Source: Cudoniella acicularis (taxonomy: Eukaryota > Ascomycota > Leotiomycetes > Helotiales > Helotiaceae). Taken from it: a DNA stretch of 23,774 nt. The notes under the pieces were generated by a model. That model made no database searches. It had not been told where the DNA came from and saw only the letters and a list, made by a program, of their open reading frames with translations. Below, one piece after another: positions 8,016 to 17,542 of this stretch; positions within the stretch are counted from its first letter, which is position 1; each line of letters starts with the position of its first letter. A program made the position numbers and the translations under genes. The stretch is from positions 1 to 23,774 of the forward strand of contig JAAMPI010000881.1 of NCBI GenBank assembly GCA_013054445.1, written 5' to 3'.

Positions 8016-9719
8016 ATGGATTGCGATACCAAAACCCGTAAGTTCTTTACATAAAAAGCCGTGCAGTGAGGAGATCGCAAGCTGACCTGCATAGCCTTGG
8101 CCTCGAGTGCCGACAAAACCTCCTTCGCATATATCTCAGCCAGAGACCGTTGGCCTATTATAATTGTGCGCAATACCTTCTTCATCTACTAATTGAGCTG
8201 ACGAGAAAGACGGGTGCCATCGATGATCTACACAAGGCTGTCTCGAACACGACGGACGATTCGAAACGAGCGGAGGGGAAGAAAATCGTTGAGGAGCTGG
8301 CGAAACTCAAGTATGAGCTGCAGCATGATAGGAAGCTTACGTAGGTTTTCGCAGATGTAAAAGGGAATAGAACTGATGTGTGAAGACCGCTCCTAGATGA
8401 TGGACAGCCAGATGTAGCGGGGTATAATACGGAGCTGGAGAAATTGGGAAATCCCTCGTGGTTTAATATTCCTTGGCTCTATGCCGAATGTTACCTCTAC
8501 CGGTATCTATTTCTGACATTTTATTGTATATAGGCGGCACTAATTAAGCTGGCAGACGTCTAGCAACATCTTTCTCCCTCTCCCAACATTGGAAATCCTA
8601 CGATGTCTTCGCGAAGCAAAAAATGTCCACTTTCCGCTCTTCACGCCCAGCAGTCCTCGAACTCGCAAGCCGCTATCACGAACTTATAACACAAATGAGC
8701 TACAAAAGCGAAAAGACGGAAGCAGAAATTGAGGAGACAGAGAAAATCCTCTTTATGGAGATGTGCGAGATTTGTCTCTGGGGAAACGCAACAGATCTCT
8801 CGCTCCTCACATCCCTAACATACGAAGACATCCAAAAACTTCAAGGGTCCGAAGCGCGAAAAGCCTCTGAGAAAAACATCATTGTTAATGACCTGGAAGC
8901 CGCCTACAGCGTGCTTAAGAAAGCCCAGAAAGAAGGCAAGAAGGAGAGAAGAGTAGATATTGTCCTCGATAACGCCGGTTTCGAACTCTACGTCGACCTC
9001 ATCCTTGCAGGCTTTCTCCTTTCAGCCGGTCTCGCCACCAACGTAATCCTGCACCCAAAATCAATCCCCTGGTTCGTATCCGATGTCCTCCCCGCTGATT
9101 TTGCCGCCCTCCTCAACGCCATGGCCTCCCCTCAATCCTTCTACTCCACACCCTCTCCCGAGGAAATCAACGCGGCAAAAACTCCTGAGCCACTTTTGGA
9201 GAAAGAAATTGACGAGCTTTCTTTCCTCTTTCAAGAATGGAGCGGTTTTCACGCAGAAGGACAGTTAATGCTGCGCTCGAATCGTTTCTGGACGGAGGGA
9301 GGTAGTTACTGGCGCTTACCGACTACAGCTCCTAGTTTGTTTGAGGATTTTAAGGAGAGCGAGTTAGTGATTTTCAAGGGTGATTTGAATTATAGGAAGT
9401 TGACTGGCGATGTAAGCCATTCCCTTCCGCTCCCCCTTTCCCAGAATTCTTTCCTTTCAGTTTACCTAACAGGTCTTCTTTTTCCTAGGCAAACTGGCAC
9501 CCAACAACACCCTTCACACAAGCGATCGGCCCTATGGGCCCCGGTTCCGGTGTCAATGTCCTCGCGCTGAGAACTTGCAAAGCGGATGTGGTGGTAGGTC
9601 TTCCTGCCGGCAAAGACGAAGAGTTGAGAGCGATGGAGGGAGGAGGTGGTGATAGCGGGGCGAGAAAGTGGGCTTGGAATGGGAAGTGGGCTATTGTTTC
9701 TTTTTCGCCGGGTGCTTGA
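8016..9719 (+). CDS. ARMT1: DUF89 family damage-control phosphatase, ARMT1-like
   Basis: Six exons join in frame: 8016-8037, 8095-8165, 8210-8340, 8386-8502, 8556-9411, 9489-9719, giving 475 residues, the usual length for fungal members. Junctions restore conserved segments such as SFAYISARDRWPIII, TGAIDDLH, LLDDGQPDVAGYN and KQKMSTFRSSRPAVLELA. Key DUF89 residues are present: the metal-binding Asp-Asn of LDNAGFEL (about residues 252-253), the KGDLNYRKL loop (about 388-396), and an RTxK motif, RTCK, at 427-430, typical of the ARMT1 subfamily. Family members are metal-dependent phosphatases acting on sugar phosphates such as fructose 1-phosphate, thought to clear damaged or harmful metabolites; a carboxyl methyltransferase activity has been reported for human ARMT1 and is disputed. 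No targeting signal is seen, so it is probably cytosolic. All key residues look intact. Confidence 0.93.
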
Positions 9720-10174
9720 TTTATAAGAAGGCGCAGTTATGGTAAATAGAGGATTCGAAAATAGGGATGGGTAAATGGTCTAGATGATAAACGTAGATAC
9801 GCATTAAAGGATTAGAATACAAAATTTGGGAAACTGGGTTGGGAAAACGCTTGCTTCATTTCCTTTTTTCTTATCCTTATTGAGATGTCTTTCCAAAAGT
9901 CCTCGTCTGAAATCCTCATTCTAATTCTACTGAAAGCCGTGCGTGCAAGGATAGGCCAAATTTTCTATCTGAACCTGCAGATTCAATCCCATCAACACCT
10001 CTGTTGTCTACAATTCCTTGCTTTCCTTTCCTTTATCCCCTCCCTAAACCTTCAAACAAATCTCAGGAGGCAAAAGTTCCGACGCAACCGACGCTAACTC
10101 AACCTAAGTTTCCCACAAGAGGTACATGTACATGTACATATTCCCCTCCGTTCAGTAACTTCGGTTGAGTTCGG
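9720..10174. other. Region 3' of the ARMT1 gene
   Basis: Convergent 3' ends. The plus-strand ORF 9885-10097 is hydrophobic-basic with no family resemblance, and I do not accept it. A 16-bp GTAC/ATG palindrome lies near the end. Confidence 0.45.
10122..10137. repeat. 16-bp palindrome GTACATGTACATGTAC
   Basis: A perfect palindrome made of alternating GTAC and ATGT units in the convergent 3' region. Probably a simple-sequence feature. Confidence 0.7.
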
Positions 10175-10465
10175 TCAGGTAGCCTGGGTCTTGGCTTCTT
10201 TCTCTCTTTCTCCCTTTCTATCCACGTTCAAATGCTGATGGTTCGGATCCACATCCAAAGCCGGAGGGTTTCCTCTTCCATCCTCCTTGGCAGCCAGACC
10301 GGCGGTCTCACCAGCGGTATCGTGACCTTTGGGTTTTGCATCTTCTTCTCCTTTTAAACCCGAGCCCTCTGAGTCTGCTTCTGTCTTCCCCTCGGCAAGG
10401 TTTGCAGCGAGCTCAGCAATAGCTTCAAAAATAGAAACGGGAATAGAAGGGTCGGGAACAGATCG
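10175..10465 (-). CDS. Possible extra 3' exon or separate small ORF, acidic/Ala-rich
   Basis: A minus-strand open frame of about 97 codons has a coding-like composition: an EAIAELAANLAEGK helix followed by Gly/Asp/Glu/Lys-rich residues, ending KEAKTQAT. It contains no ATG at its 5' end. It begins just downstream of the stop of the large minus-strand gene, whose TAA is embedded in a good donor sequence (GAGTAAGA). That suggests an alternative last exon, but the nearest acceptors do not preserve the frame. I therefore cannot tell whether it is an exon, a relict or chance. Confidence 0.22.
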   Translation of the reverse strand, partial: RSVPDPSIPVSIFEAIAELAANLAEGKTEADSEGSGLKGEEDAKPKGHDTAGETAGLAAKEDGRGNPPALDVDPNHQHLNVDRKGEREKEAKTQAT

Positions 10466-10497
10466 CTGATGCACAGGAATTGGTAGGTTTCCGAATC

Positions 10498-12141
10498 TTA
10501 CTCGTCGTTTTTCCTCGCTGGCTGAATCGGAGCGCGATTTTGGTCTTGATCTAGAGTCCAGTACTTCTGTTTCGACTTCGGATTTTTGGTGGAAGTGGAA
10601 GTCGAGTCTGAGGTTGGATCTGGGTTTGAGGCTAGGTTGGAGTTTGAGGTGGAGAGAGAAGTAGAAGATGGGAGAAGAGGAGGCGAAGGTCGACGATCTA
10701 ATTTCCCTGCTTTGGAAGCTTCGTAGAGGGATTGCATGGCTAGAGACGCTGCTGTTGGGGTCGTTTTGGTGATGTTTAGGGGGTTTATTAAGGCTGTAAG
10801 GGAGGTTGTGCGTTTTGGGAATGGTCGTGGTTGCTGCTGGTCCCGAGGTTCTTGCTCCTTTTTCGCCTCTTGGTTTTGTCCTTTACTTCCCAACCCCTCC
10901 GGCCTAACACTAGCACTCCCCTTCGATCGTGCCGGTGGAGGCGAAAACCGCGTAGGAAATATTGGTAATACTAATTCCGGGGGCTCTTCCGCACTATCCG
11001 CGGTTTTTGGCTCGCTTTGGGGAGACTCAGAGGAGGAAGATGTGGAGGGGTCGTTTTCTTTAGGGAGAGGAAGATTCGTGATTATCGGTGGAGGTCTGTG
11101 TTCGTTTTTGCGAGCTTGAGCTTCGGGGCTTTGAGTTGGGATAGGCGGTTGTTGTGGGGAAGAAGGCTCGGGTGTGCTTGGTGGGATAAGAGGCAGATTT
11201 GAAAGCGGGGAGGGGCTGTACTGATGCTGGTGATGTGAGGGGTGCGACGGGTGGTTGTGAAAAGATGGTGAGATGAGTTTTCGCTTTGGTATTAGTAGAT
11301 GGTGGGGTTTAGGAGTCGAGGTTGATGTTGCCATTCTCGTTTCCACTGGTCTAGAATATCCATCTCTGCACCTTTCCCTTTCCCTTGTTCTTCCTCTTTC
11401 CTGTTGACTATCGCCAGTTGGAGTTGGCTCCTGACTCCCTGTTAAAAATGCAATGGGTGCAGGGGCAAGAACGGGTAATTCCCCCCTTCCAGTATTAGCA
11501 TCCGTATTTGGACTCGCTGCGACGTTTTCGGAAGTATCGGAGTGGTAGGAAGGAGGTGGTGAGCTTGCTATTCCCCTGTAATTTCCATTTGAGTTAGTTA
11601 GCACTCGTCTCTTTTTCAAGGCCAACCCAACAAAAACAAAAACAAAACCGAGAAATAAAATATAAAAAACAGGGAAAGAAAAGGGAACATACCACCCCGG
11701 AGGCAAACTCCCAATATCATACCCCCACTCATTATTATACCCCCCTCCTCTACTCTGCATCCCCTCATTAAAATAAAAGTGCGGAACAGCAGTCAACAAC
11801 CCACCTATCATTTCATACACGATCTCTTGGCGTGTTCCCGGCGGTACATAAAGCGGGGTTGGACTTGTTGGGATTTGTGGTCCCGGATTCGTAGATATGG
11901 ATGCGGCATAAACAGGTTGAGCCGGTAATTCGACCGCGAAGCTGGGGTATTGATATTGATAGGTTGCGTATTGACGGGAGGAGCAGGAAGGACAGATACC
12001 TGGGATGACGGCGGCGTATAAGTCTTCAATCGTGTGTGTATTTGTGAGTGGGTTTGGGATGTGCGCGAAGGGGCAGGGGAAGAGGGGCCCTTTGAAGGTG
12101 TGGGTGCAGGTTGTGTGGGTGTGGTGGGTTTGGAGGCACAT
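10498..12141 (-). CDS. Low-complexity protein with Cys/His-rich N-terminus and one in-frame intron
   Basis: ATG at 12141 opens MCLQTHHTHTTCTHTF, followed by C and H pairs up to CPSCSSRQYA near residue 58: a possible metal-binding N-terminus like that of the gene at 20357. An intron at 11576-11692 (donor GTATGT, branch GCTAAC/ACTAAC, acceptor TTACAG) is almost certain from its signals. Splicing joins ...LPPGW to GIASSPPPSYH and gives 508 residues. The intron is exactly 117 nt with no stop, so an unspliced message would read through to 547 residues. The rest is Ser/Pro/Thr/Asn-rich and probably disordered, ending with KQKYWTLDQDQN. No catalytic domain is recognised. A long GC-rich antisense frame exists but is a shadow. 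Function unknown; a nuclear or cytosolic scaffold-like role would be a guess. Confidence 0.7.
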   Translation of the reverse strand: MCLQTHHTHTTCTHTFKGPLFPCPFAHIPNPLTNTHTIEDLYAAVIPGICPSCSSRQYATYQYQYPSFAVELPAQPVYAASISTNPGPQIPTSPTPLYVPPGTRQEIVYEMIGGLLTAVPHFYFNEGMQSRGGGYNNEWGYDIGSLPPGWYVPFSFPVFYILFLGFVFVFVGLALKKRRVLTNSNGNYRGIASSPPPSYHSDTSENVAASPNTDANTGRGELPVLAPAPIAFLTGSQEPTPTGDSQQERGRTRERERCRDGYSRPVETRMATSTSTPKPHHLLIPKRKLISPSFHNHPSHPSHHQHQYSPSPLSNLPLIPPSTPEPSSPQQPPIPTQSPEAQARKNEHRPPPIITNLPLPKENDPSTSSSSESPQSEPKTADSAEEPPELVLPIFPTRFSPPPARSKGSASVRPEGLGSKGQNQEAKKEQEPRDQQQPRPFPKRTTSLTALINPLNITKTTPTAASLAMQSLYEASKAGKLDRRPSPPLLPSSTSLSTSNSNLASNPDPTSDSTSTSTKNPKSKQKYWTLDQDQNRAPIQPARKNDE

Positions 12142-12187
12142 CTTCTTTTGATGTTTTGCGTAGTGTTTGTGGTTGTGGTTGGTTTTG

Positions 12188-12236
12188 GATGCTTGATGCT
12201 TGATGCTTGATGCTTGATGCTTGATGCTTGATGCTT
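12188..12236 (+). repeat. Heptanucleotide tandem repeat, 7 x GATGCTT
   Basis: Seven exact copies of GATGCTT in a row, 47 bp upstream of the ATG of the minus-strand gene starting at 12141, probably in its 5' leader or core promoter. A microsatellite of this kind is expected to vary in copy number between strains. Confidence 0.95.
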
Positions 12237-14477
12237 GTTTTGATGTTGATTTTGGAAGGGTGGCGCTTTTGAAACAGATGGGAAGATTGGGGAGATGGGG
12301 GTTGGTTTTGTGCTGTGTGCTGTGTGTTGTGGAAGGGAGCGTGCGTGAATCATTGTAGGATAGAGGGTTTGGGAATGGTAATGGAAATGGAGTAATAGGA
12401 ATAGAGGATCGAGGATAGAGTGGTGAATAGAATAGGTTTGTTTGATTAGAGTAAAGTGCGGAGGAGATCAGATGATTTTTTGAGATTCACTGTTCGGGTT
12501 CTGATTGTGTATTGTGTACGGTTAGATTGAGGGATGTAAACTAAGTGGATGTTTGAAGTTAGGTTAGGGTAGTAGATTGGTGAGTGAATATAGTGAATGA
12601 TTGGTGAATAAAGTCTAAAGGAATTTATCAAAGAGGACTAAATTCCACCTGATTAAAATCTATAAAAGCATGGCTATTAGGAAAATTCTCCTATAATTTT
12701 CCTACAACAGCAGAGAATCAAGAACCTTGAACGACTCAATGTTCCCAGCTACGTTCATAGCTAAAGTATCAGAGCAAACAGGGAAATGGGTGGATATAGA
12801 GCCAGGGGGTGCTGATGAACATGGCTAGTTTTAACACAACTTCAATATGATCTAGGATTTCAACTTCTCAACTGCTGTTGCTGTGTATTTTTGCTAAGCT
12901 CTAGGGAGTAACCAAACGACAGAATTAACGTCCGAACTTCTTACATGACACCGCCTTAGGATTTGACAGCACCCTGTCTCTTGTTCTTCTAAACCGTATA
13001 CCGGAACTGTAACTTATGTCAAACCTAGAGAACAACCTTTTAGTTGTGGCGGAACATGTAAACAAATTTGATCGTTTGTGACCATATCTTGGTGAATATT
13101 TTCTTCGTCGTTGGTGCGACCAACATAGCCATGGACCTCCTTTCCTTGATTGTGCGTGGTGAAATGGTTCTTTTCCCCCCTAACTTTTGTTTAAGTATCG
13201 CATCACGAACTTTTGAATGTGGACACAGAAATGAATTGCGCAGCAGTGAATCACTAGTGCTTTATAAATCTCGAAATTCAATAAAACAGCAATATTATCC
13301 GTGACTAGGTTAGTTGTCGTCGTTGCGGTTCCAAGCATAGAATGTTGTGTACTGGAGTAATTTTGGCTTGCGGCCGGGGAGGAGGGGAGAGGCACACTTC
13401 GAATACTTCGAAAGGTAAACACCTTCGAAACAAGCCGGAGTAGAAGACTAAAAAGAATCAACTCTCACAAGCAGCTCATAAATGGTTGCCTAGGACTGGT
13501 GAAATAAAAATTAATACTCTTTTGATTTTTTTAAAGTGCCTTTTCACGACCTCAATTTAAAACTATTGAAGCTAACTTCTGGTGTATGCGGTAAGTGCAA
13601 TTTCACAATCTTTTGCATCAATTGAAGTTGGGTACGGGCTTGATAAATATTCACTTATTTTATTTTACTCTTTTCAGGTTAATAACTATCTATATCAGAA
13701 AGTTGTCTCGAGTCGTGCCGGGTGTTACAAACCCCTTGACGCCTAAGCGAGCCCCTTTACGATATATACCCGGGCAACATTCGCGAGCGGATTTAGGCAA
13801 GGCGTAAACATTTGTCAATCTACCGCTTCCATATATTGGCGCATATGCCGGATCGTCAAATTGCCCCTGAAAATTAATATTAATATGATAATATGCAGAT
13901 TGCGGGGAATCTTAAACACGGGCATTGTGGTTAGTTTAAGCCTTAATTATCTCCCGAATGCCTTTCCAAGATAGCCGTTTGTTGGTATCAAGATTTGATA
14001 GGAGAATTTAAGTTCTTATAGTGAGGGGTTGTGGTATAAAAATAATTCTGCCTTCGGTTGAAATACAAATGGCGGAGAAAATTTGAGCAAGGCCAATGAA
14101 ATCATAGGTATTTGCAATTTAATCAGAATTGAAATTCCAGCCTCCGGTATTGTTTAATCAAACCTTCATGCAGGCACATTTCTTCCTATATTAGCTCTCG
14201 CCAATAAAATCTGAGCATTCAAGTGAAGCAGTCAAGCGGGGCAGACGAGAAGCTCGGCATTGTATTCTTTAACCTTATTTCCAACCTGTGCCATTTTGAA
14301 ATCCTATAGTTCCAATCGGCTTCTGAGGTGATACCACAGTAGCTTTATTAATTCAGAGGATCTTATTGGTAATAACCGTCGGTACTCCGAAATTGAACCA
14401 AATAAAAGCTCGCGATGCGAGAGAGTGAGAAGGCTAAGCTTCAAAGTATTTTCATTGCCGGGACCCCTACCCAGACG
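12237..14477. other. Long non-coding stretch
   Basis: About 2.2 kb without a gene I can support. 12240-12640 is G/T-rich on the plus strand and probably promoter of the minus-strand gene. The ORFs at 13068-13304, 13180-13461 and 13595-13807 have no protein-like features. A fragment around 13730-13805 is relatively GC-rich, with loosely inverted ACGCC/CTAA pieces in an otherwise AT-rich area; it might be a degraded mobile-element remnant, but nothing is diagnostic. Confidence 0.5.
12678..12704. repeat. Inverted repeat, 10-bp arms, 7-nt loop
   Basis: TAGGAAAATT (12678-12687) and AATTTTCCTA (12695-12704) are perfect inverted copies separated by CTCCTAT. This could form a hairpin or be a binding site; no neighbouring gene explains it. 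Confidence 0.7.
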
Positions 14478-14484
14478 TATAAAG
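14478..14484 (+). promoter_or_regulatory. TATA element of the cytochrome gene
   Basis: TATAAAG lies 165 bp upstream of the ATG at 14649 and is followed from about 14517 by a pyrimidine-rich tract (CTTCC, TTTCTCC and similar) typical of fungal transcription start regions. Confidence 0.55.
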
Positions 14485-14648
14485 AGGGGTTTACGAATTC
14501 GAGTTGAAGAAAGCTTCCCACTTCCTCTTTTCTCCTTTCAATTTCAATACAAACCGCGATACTCTTCTTTTCACAAACTCCTCGCTTCTTCAAACATTAG
14601 TACTAGTACTGTTTATAGAACCGCTATCCACCTCCATCGCCCATCATC

Positions 14649-15291
14649 ATGGCAATGAACTTCCTGGTCAGTGCCCTCGCCCTGCTCGCGACTTCCGTGC
14701 AAGGCCAATCCATAGCAAAATGGACCGAGCCCACCAGCACCGTCGAATATAACTTGGCCATCCCCGAGGCAGCAGCCGCTCCCTTCGACGTATACCTATC
14801 AATCGTCGCTCCTATCAACGTAACATATGCCGCCGTCGCCTTCGGTGGGTGCATGCTCCGGAGTCCTCTTCTCGTGGCATGGAAAAACGACACAAATATT
14901 CTAGCCTCACCTCGTTGGGCAGTGTAAGTCTCCCTTAACCACATCAAATCTTGATGAACAAAAAAACTAACAAGAGACCTCCAGCGAGTACCATCCCCCA
15001 GCGCTCTACAACGAAACCTCAGTAGTAGTCTACAAAAGCTCCACAGTCAACGCCACGCATTGGAAAGCAAACTTGCTATGCACCGGATGCAGCTCTTGGT
15101 TGGGAGGCTCCGTTAAAGCTTTGGGTAGTGCGACGTTCGGTTGGGGTGTGAGTAGCCATCCCTTGGGAACCCCGGCGAGCGTCAATAGCAGTATTCCGTA
15201 TCATGATGTTGGGAAGGGACATTTCACTTTGAATATCACCAGTGCCCGGAACTCTGCGAGTGCGTTTGATACACTTAAGTCGTCGCAGTGA
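14649..15291 (+). CDS. Secreted CDH-type cytochrome (AA8/DOMON) domain protein, stand-alone
   Basis: Two exons, 14649-14923 and 14985-15291 (donor GTAAGT, acceptor CCAG), give 193 residues. Residues 1-20 form a signal peptide (hydrophobic core, then VQGQ). The mature part matches the outline of the heme-binding cytochrome domain of cellobiose dehydrogenase. AVAFGGCMLRSPLLVAWKND (about 62-81) carries the Met (M69) expected as an axial heme ligand. Then come SPRWAVEYHPPALY, a THWKANLLCTGCSSW segment with the paired cysteines (C124, C127), FGWGVSS, and a C-terminal YHDVGKGHF region where the His ligand (H165 or H171) should lie. Six N-glycosylation sequons occur (N57, 80, 101, 114, 159, 175). 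In cellobiose dehydrogenase this domain passes electrons to lytic polysaccharide monooxygenases. Here no flavin domain, cellulose-binding module or anchor follows. The gene appears intact. Confidence 0.85.
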
Positions 15292-16594
15292 AGTGAGATT
15301 TGGGGTCCGGAAACAGGAGGGGTTGGCGGAAGAGTGGTGGGGAAGAAGGAAAGGGGCGAAGGGGAGCAGAGAAGTTAAGCTTAATCTAGCAAAAAAAAAA
15401 ACCAAGTATTTGGCCTGTAATAATTACGGTAAAATCTATGGTTCATAATCAGGGTACAGAATTTTTATGGAGCTGGCAGCAAAAGGCGAAAATTCAGAAT
15501 GTCATTTCGTACAGCTTCCAACCCGCTGTAAGCTACTGGATGCTCGCTAGAATACAGCACTACAAGGGGCGCTCGCTAAATTTCAGGTGCGGCAGTCGGG
15601 GAATAATTCGGCCCTTGCTTCACAACAATTAGTGATACACATTTTTAATTAAGTAATTTTGTTTCAGTCCACTAGTAGCAAGCATTACACGTCTCGAAAT
15701 CGAAGCGCGTTTATGTTTCTTGTAAAAGCTTCCTACCGATCTTTAAAAACTTGGTTCCATTGGCTTCGGTCAAATAGTCCTCTATTCGATGGTTAGGGGG
15801 AAGAAGGGGTTTTCTAAGGCGCGAGAGGACCTCCTCTGGGCTTGAGTTTTGCTGTTCTAATGTAATTTTTAGTGTTGGTGTATATTTTACAATTTATTTT
15901 ATTTTAGTGGCGCTGTCCGGAGGCCCGGCTTCAAGCCGATTGGGTATCAGGCATCGCATCGTGAGGTATACAACCAACGCTTGTGAAAAGCTCATTATCG
16001 CGTCTGATTGAGTCAAGAATCATGAAAATATGTGATTGACTGAATTACTGTGAGCTTCTATTTTGGGACCCAAAATGAAGCCATCGTGAACCGTATCCCG
16101 TTCCGACCGTTCGGGGAACTAGTTCGAAAGTCAACTACAACACTTCAAAATTTGAAGAACAACCAACATTTGAAAACATGAAGTAAACTGGAAATTATAA
16201 TATCTCGAAATGGAGGTTTAATATGCCTTTATATACTTTCTGATTAAAAAATACTTCATTTTATTTCGTGGAAGTGTTGCGCCTAGGCCGCTGGGTTTCG
16301 GTACAAGACCGACAGACACCGTTAAAGGCTGGACCGGATAGCTTCTTCTACTTCTCAAGAACTAGCGCAGTTCCTTTCTTCAAAAATATAATTCAAAGCC
16401 TATTGTATAATTACGAAATAATATTATCATAAAAGAAGGTCCTCAACTCTTAGTACAATTTTGCAGCGCTTTGTTGGCTTCCGCATTTAGCTCGGCGCTA
16501 CTAGGTCAATTATGATGCGATAACAACGCAATTCTTAGAAAATTTACTCAACTTATGATAAGATCAATTGTGTTTGCTCAGTTTGTTTTAATAA
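15292..16594. other. Intergenic region
   Basis: No gene is supported. The ORFs at 15242-15448 and 15438-15632 are chance frames across the 3' end of the cytochrome gene. Two short GC-rich islands (near 15910-15950 and 16285-16320) stand out in AT-rich DNA, but neither folds as a tRNA nor shows an A/B box. CTTCAAA/TTTGAAG around 16143-16157 is a minor palindrome. Confidence 0.5.
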
Positions 16595-17415
16595 ATGCAA
16601 AATCCGATTTGTATTCAATATCTCTTCATTCACATCCCATCCCTTTTTCATTTTCTTTTCTACTCAACCAAGCAGCCCAAATCAAACTTATAACTTCCCA
16701 ACCCTCACGCCTCTCTCAACACGACAGTACCCACGACCAAAAACCAACAACAGGAGCAGCCTCCTAAACCAGATCGACCCCACCACCTCACAATAGCTCA
16801 AACACCGCAACTGCAATTCCCTCGCATCCTACCCCACACCCCCACCAACCACTTCATCCTCTCAACCCTTTCCAGCCTCCTCCTCCTTTCCCCCAGCCAA
16901 TCATCAATCTTCCACACCACCCAAGAAATAAACCGTCTCTACCACCGACAACAAAACCAGCAGGAAAACTTCCCGCACGAATTCTGGGATCTCGTTGATA
17001 TTGCTGTTCAGATTAGTTTTGAAAGTGAGAGACAGAAGGACTTGGCTATTTTTGTGGCAGAAATGAAGGGTGTTGCTGTTTGGGATGATAACCATGGGTT
17101 TGAGCATGCGGCTTGGAGGTTTATGGATGGTGCGTCACTGATCCTCCCCCCCTCTTTTCTTCTTCTTTCTTGGTTGTTATTTTCGGAATCGGAAGAGTGA
17201 GAAGAAAAACTAATGGAATGGAAAGATATATAGTAAGCGACAAGGAAATTGCTCTCACAATGAATTTCTACAATTTTGTGGATCAGTTGAATAGATCTCA
17301 CACGATTCACTATGATATTTTTGATCTGGGCGATGATTTGTGCATTTTGGATGAGTTTTTGAATCCGTTTGGTTTGATAGTTGGAGACGAACTTGGTAAT
17401 CTTGCTGCTGCATGA
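16595..17415 (+). CDS. DUF3632-like protein, start uncertain, probably damaged
   Basis: The core is clear. From about 16780 one frame encodes a helical stretch (TNHFILSTLSSLLLLSPS), EINRLYHRQQ, then HEFWDLVDIAVQISFESERQ. An intron at 17130-17233 (GTGCGT...TATATAG, with an ACTAA branch) keeps frame into a segment containing MNFYNFVDQLNR and DDLCILDEFLN. Order and spacing resemble the fungal DUF3632 family, whose function is unknown. The 5' end is a problem: in-frame TAA lies near 16690 and no ATG follows before the conserved part. One workable start is ATG 16595 with an intron 16611-16727, which fits phase but covers a CT-rich leader-like tract. The frame stops at TGA 17413-17415, directly after LGNLAAA; the same frame then resumes with KGIFHLERI, where the family would be expected to continue. 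Truncation at one or both ends is likely. Confidence 0.5.
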
Positions 17416-17542
17416 AAGGGAATTTTTCATTTGGAAAGAATCAGAAGACATCTATCTATGAATCACTATTAGAAGGAAATTAAAATATAATAATTTATTC
17501 TGTCTACAATTAAGCCTCTGATGGCCAGTCGGTTATAAAATA

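Noticed and set aside
9885..10097. Plus-strand 70-codon ORF after the ARMT1 gene
   Set aside because: Hydrophobic-basic composition without family resemblance, located in the 3' flank.
10736..11202. Plus-strand ORFs of 127 and 61 codons
   Set aside because: They are antisense to the Ser/Pro-rich part of the minus-strand gene at 10498-12141; such GC-rich low-complexity DNA often stays open on both strands.
11808..12353. Minus-strand 181-codon ORF with repeated QASSIKH
   Set aside because: It overlaps the accepted start of the 12141 gene in another frame, and its repeat is just the GATGCTT array translated.
13730..13805. GC-rich fragment with loosely inverted ACGCC/CTAA pieces considered as a transposon remnant
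   Set aside because: The inverted match is imperfect, and no target-site duplication, LTR or transposase frame accompanies it.
15905..16320. Two GC-rich islands considered as tRNA genes or mobile-element ends
   Set aside because: No cloverleaf, no T-loop GTTCRANNC box and no matching terminal repeats could be found.
16555..16767. Plus-strand ORF starting at ATG 16555
   Set aside because: It is in a different frame from the DUF3632-like core and its Ser/Pro/His-rich end looks like translated CT-rich leader.
17008..17451. Minus-strand 147-codon ORF
   Set aside because: Antisense to the DUF3632-like exons, which show a phase-consistent intron on the plus strand.
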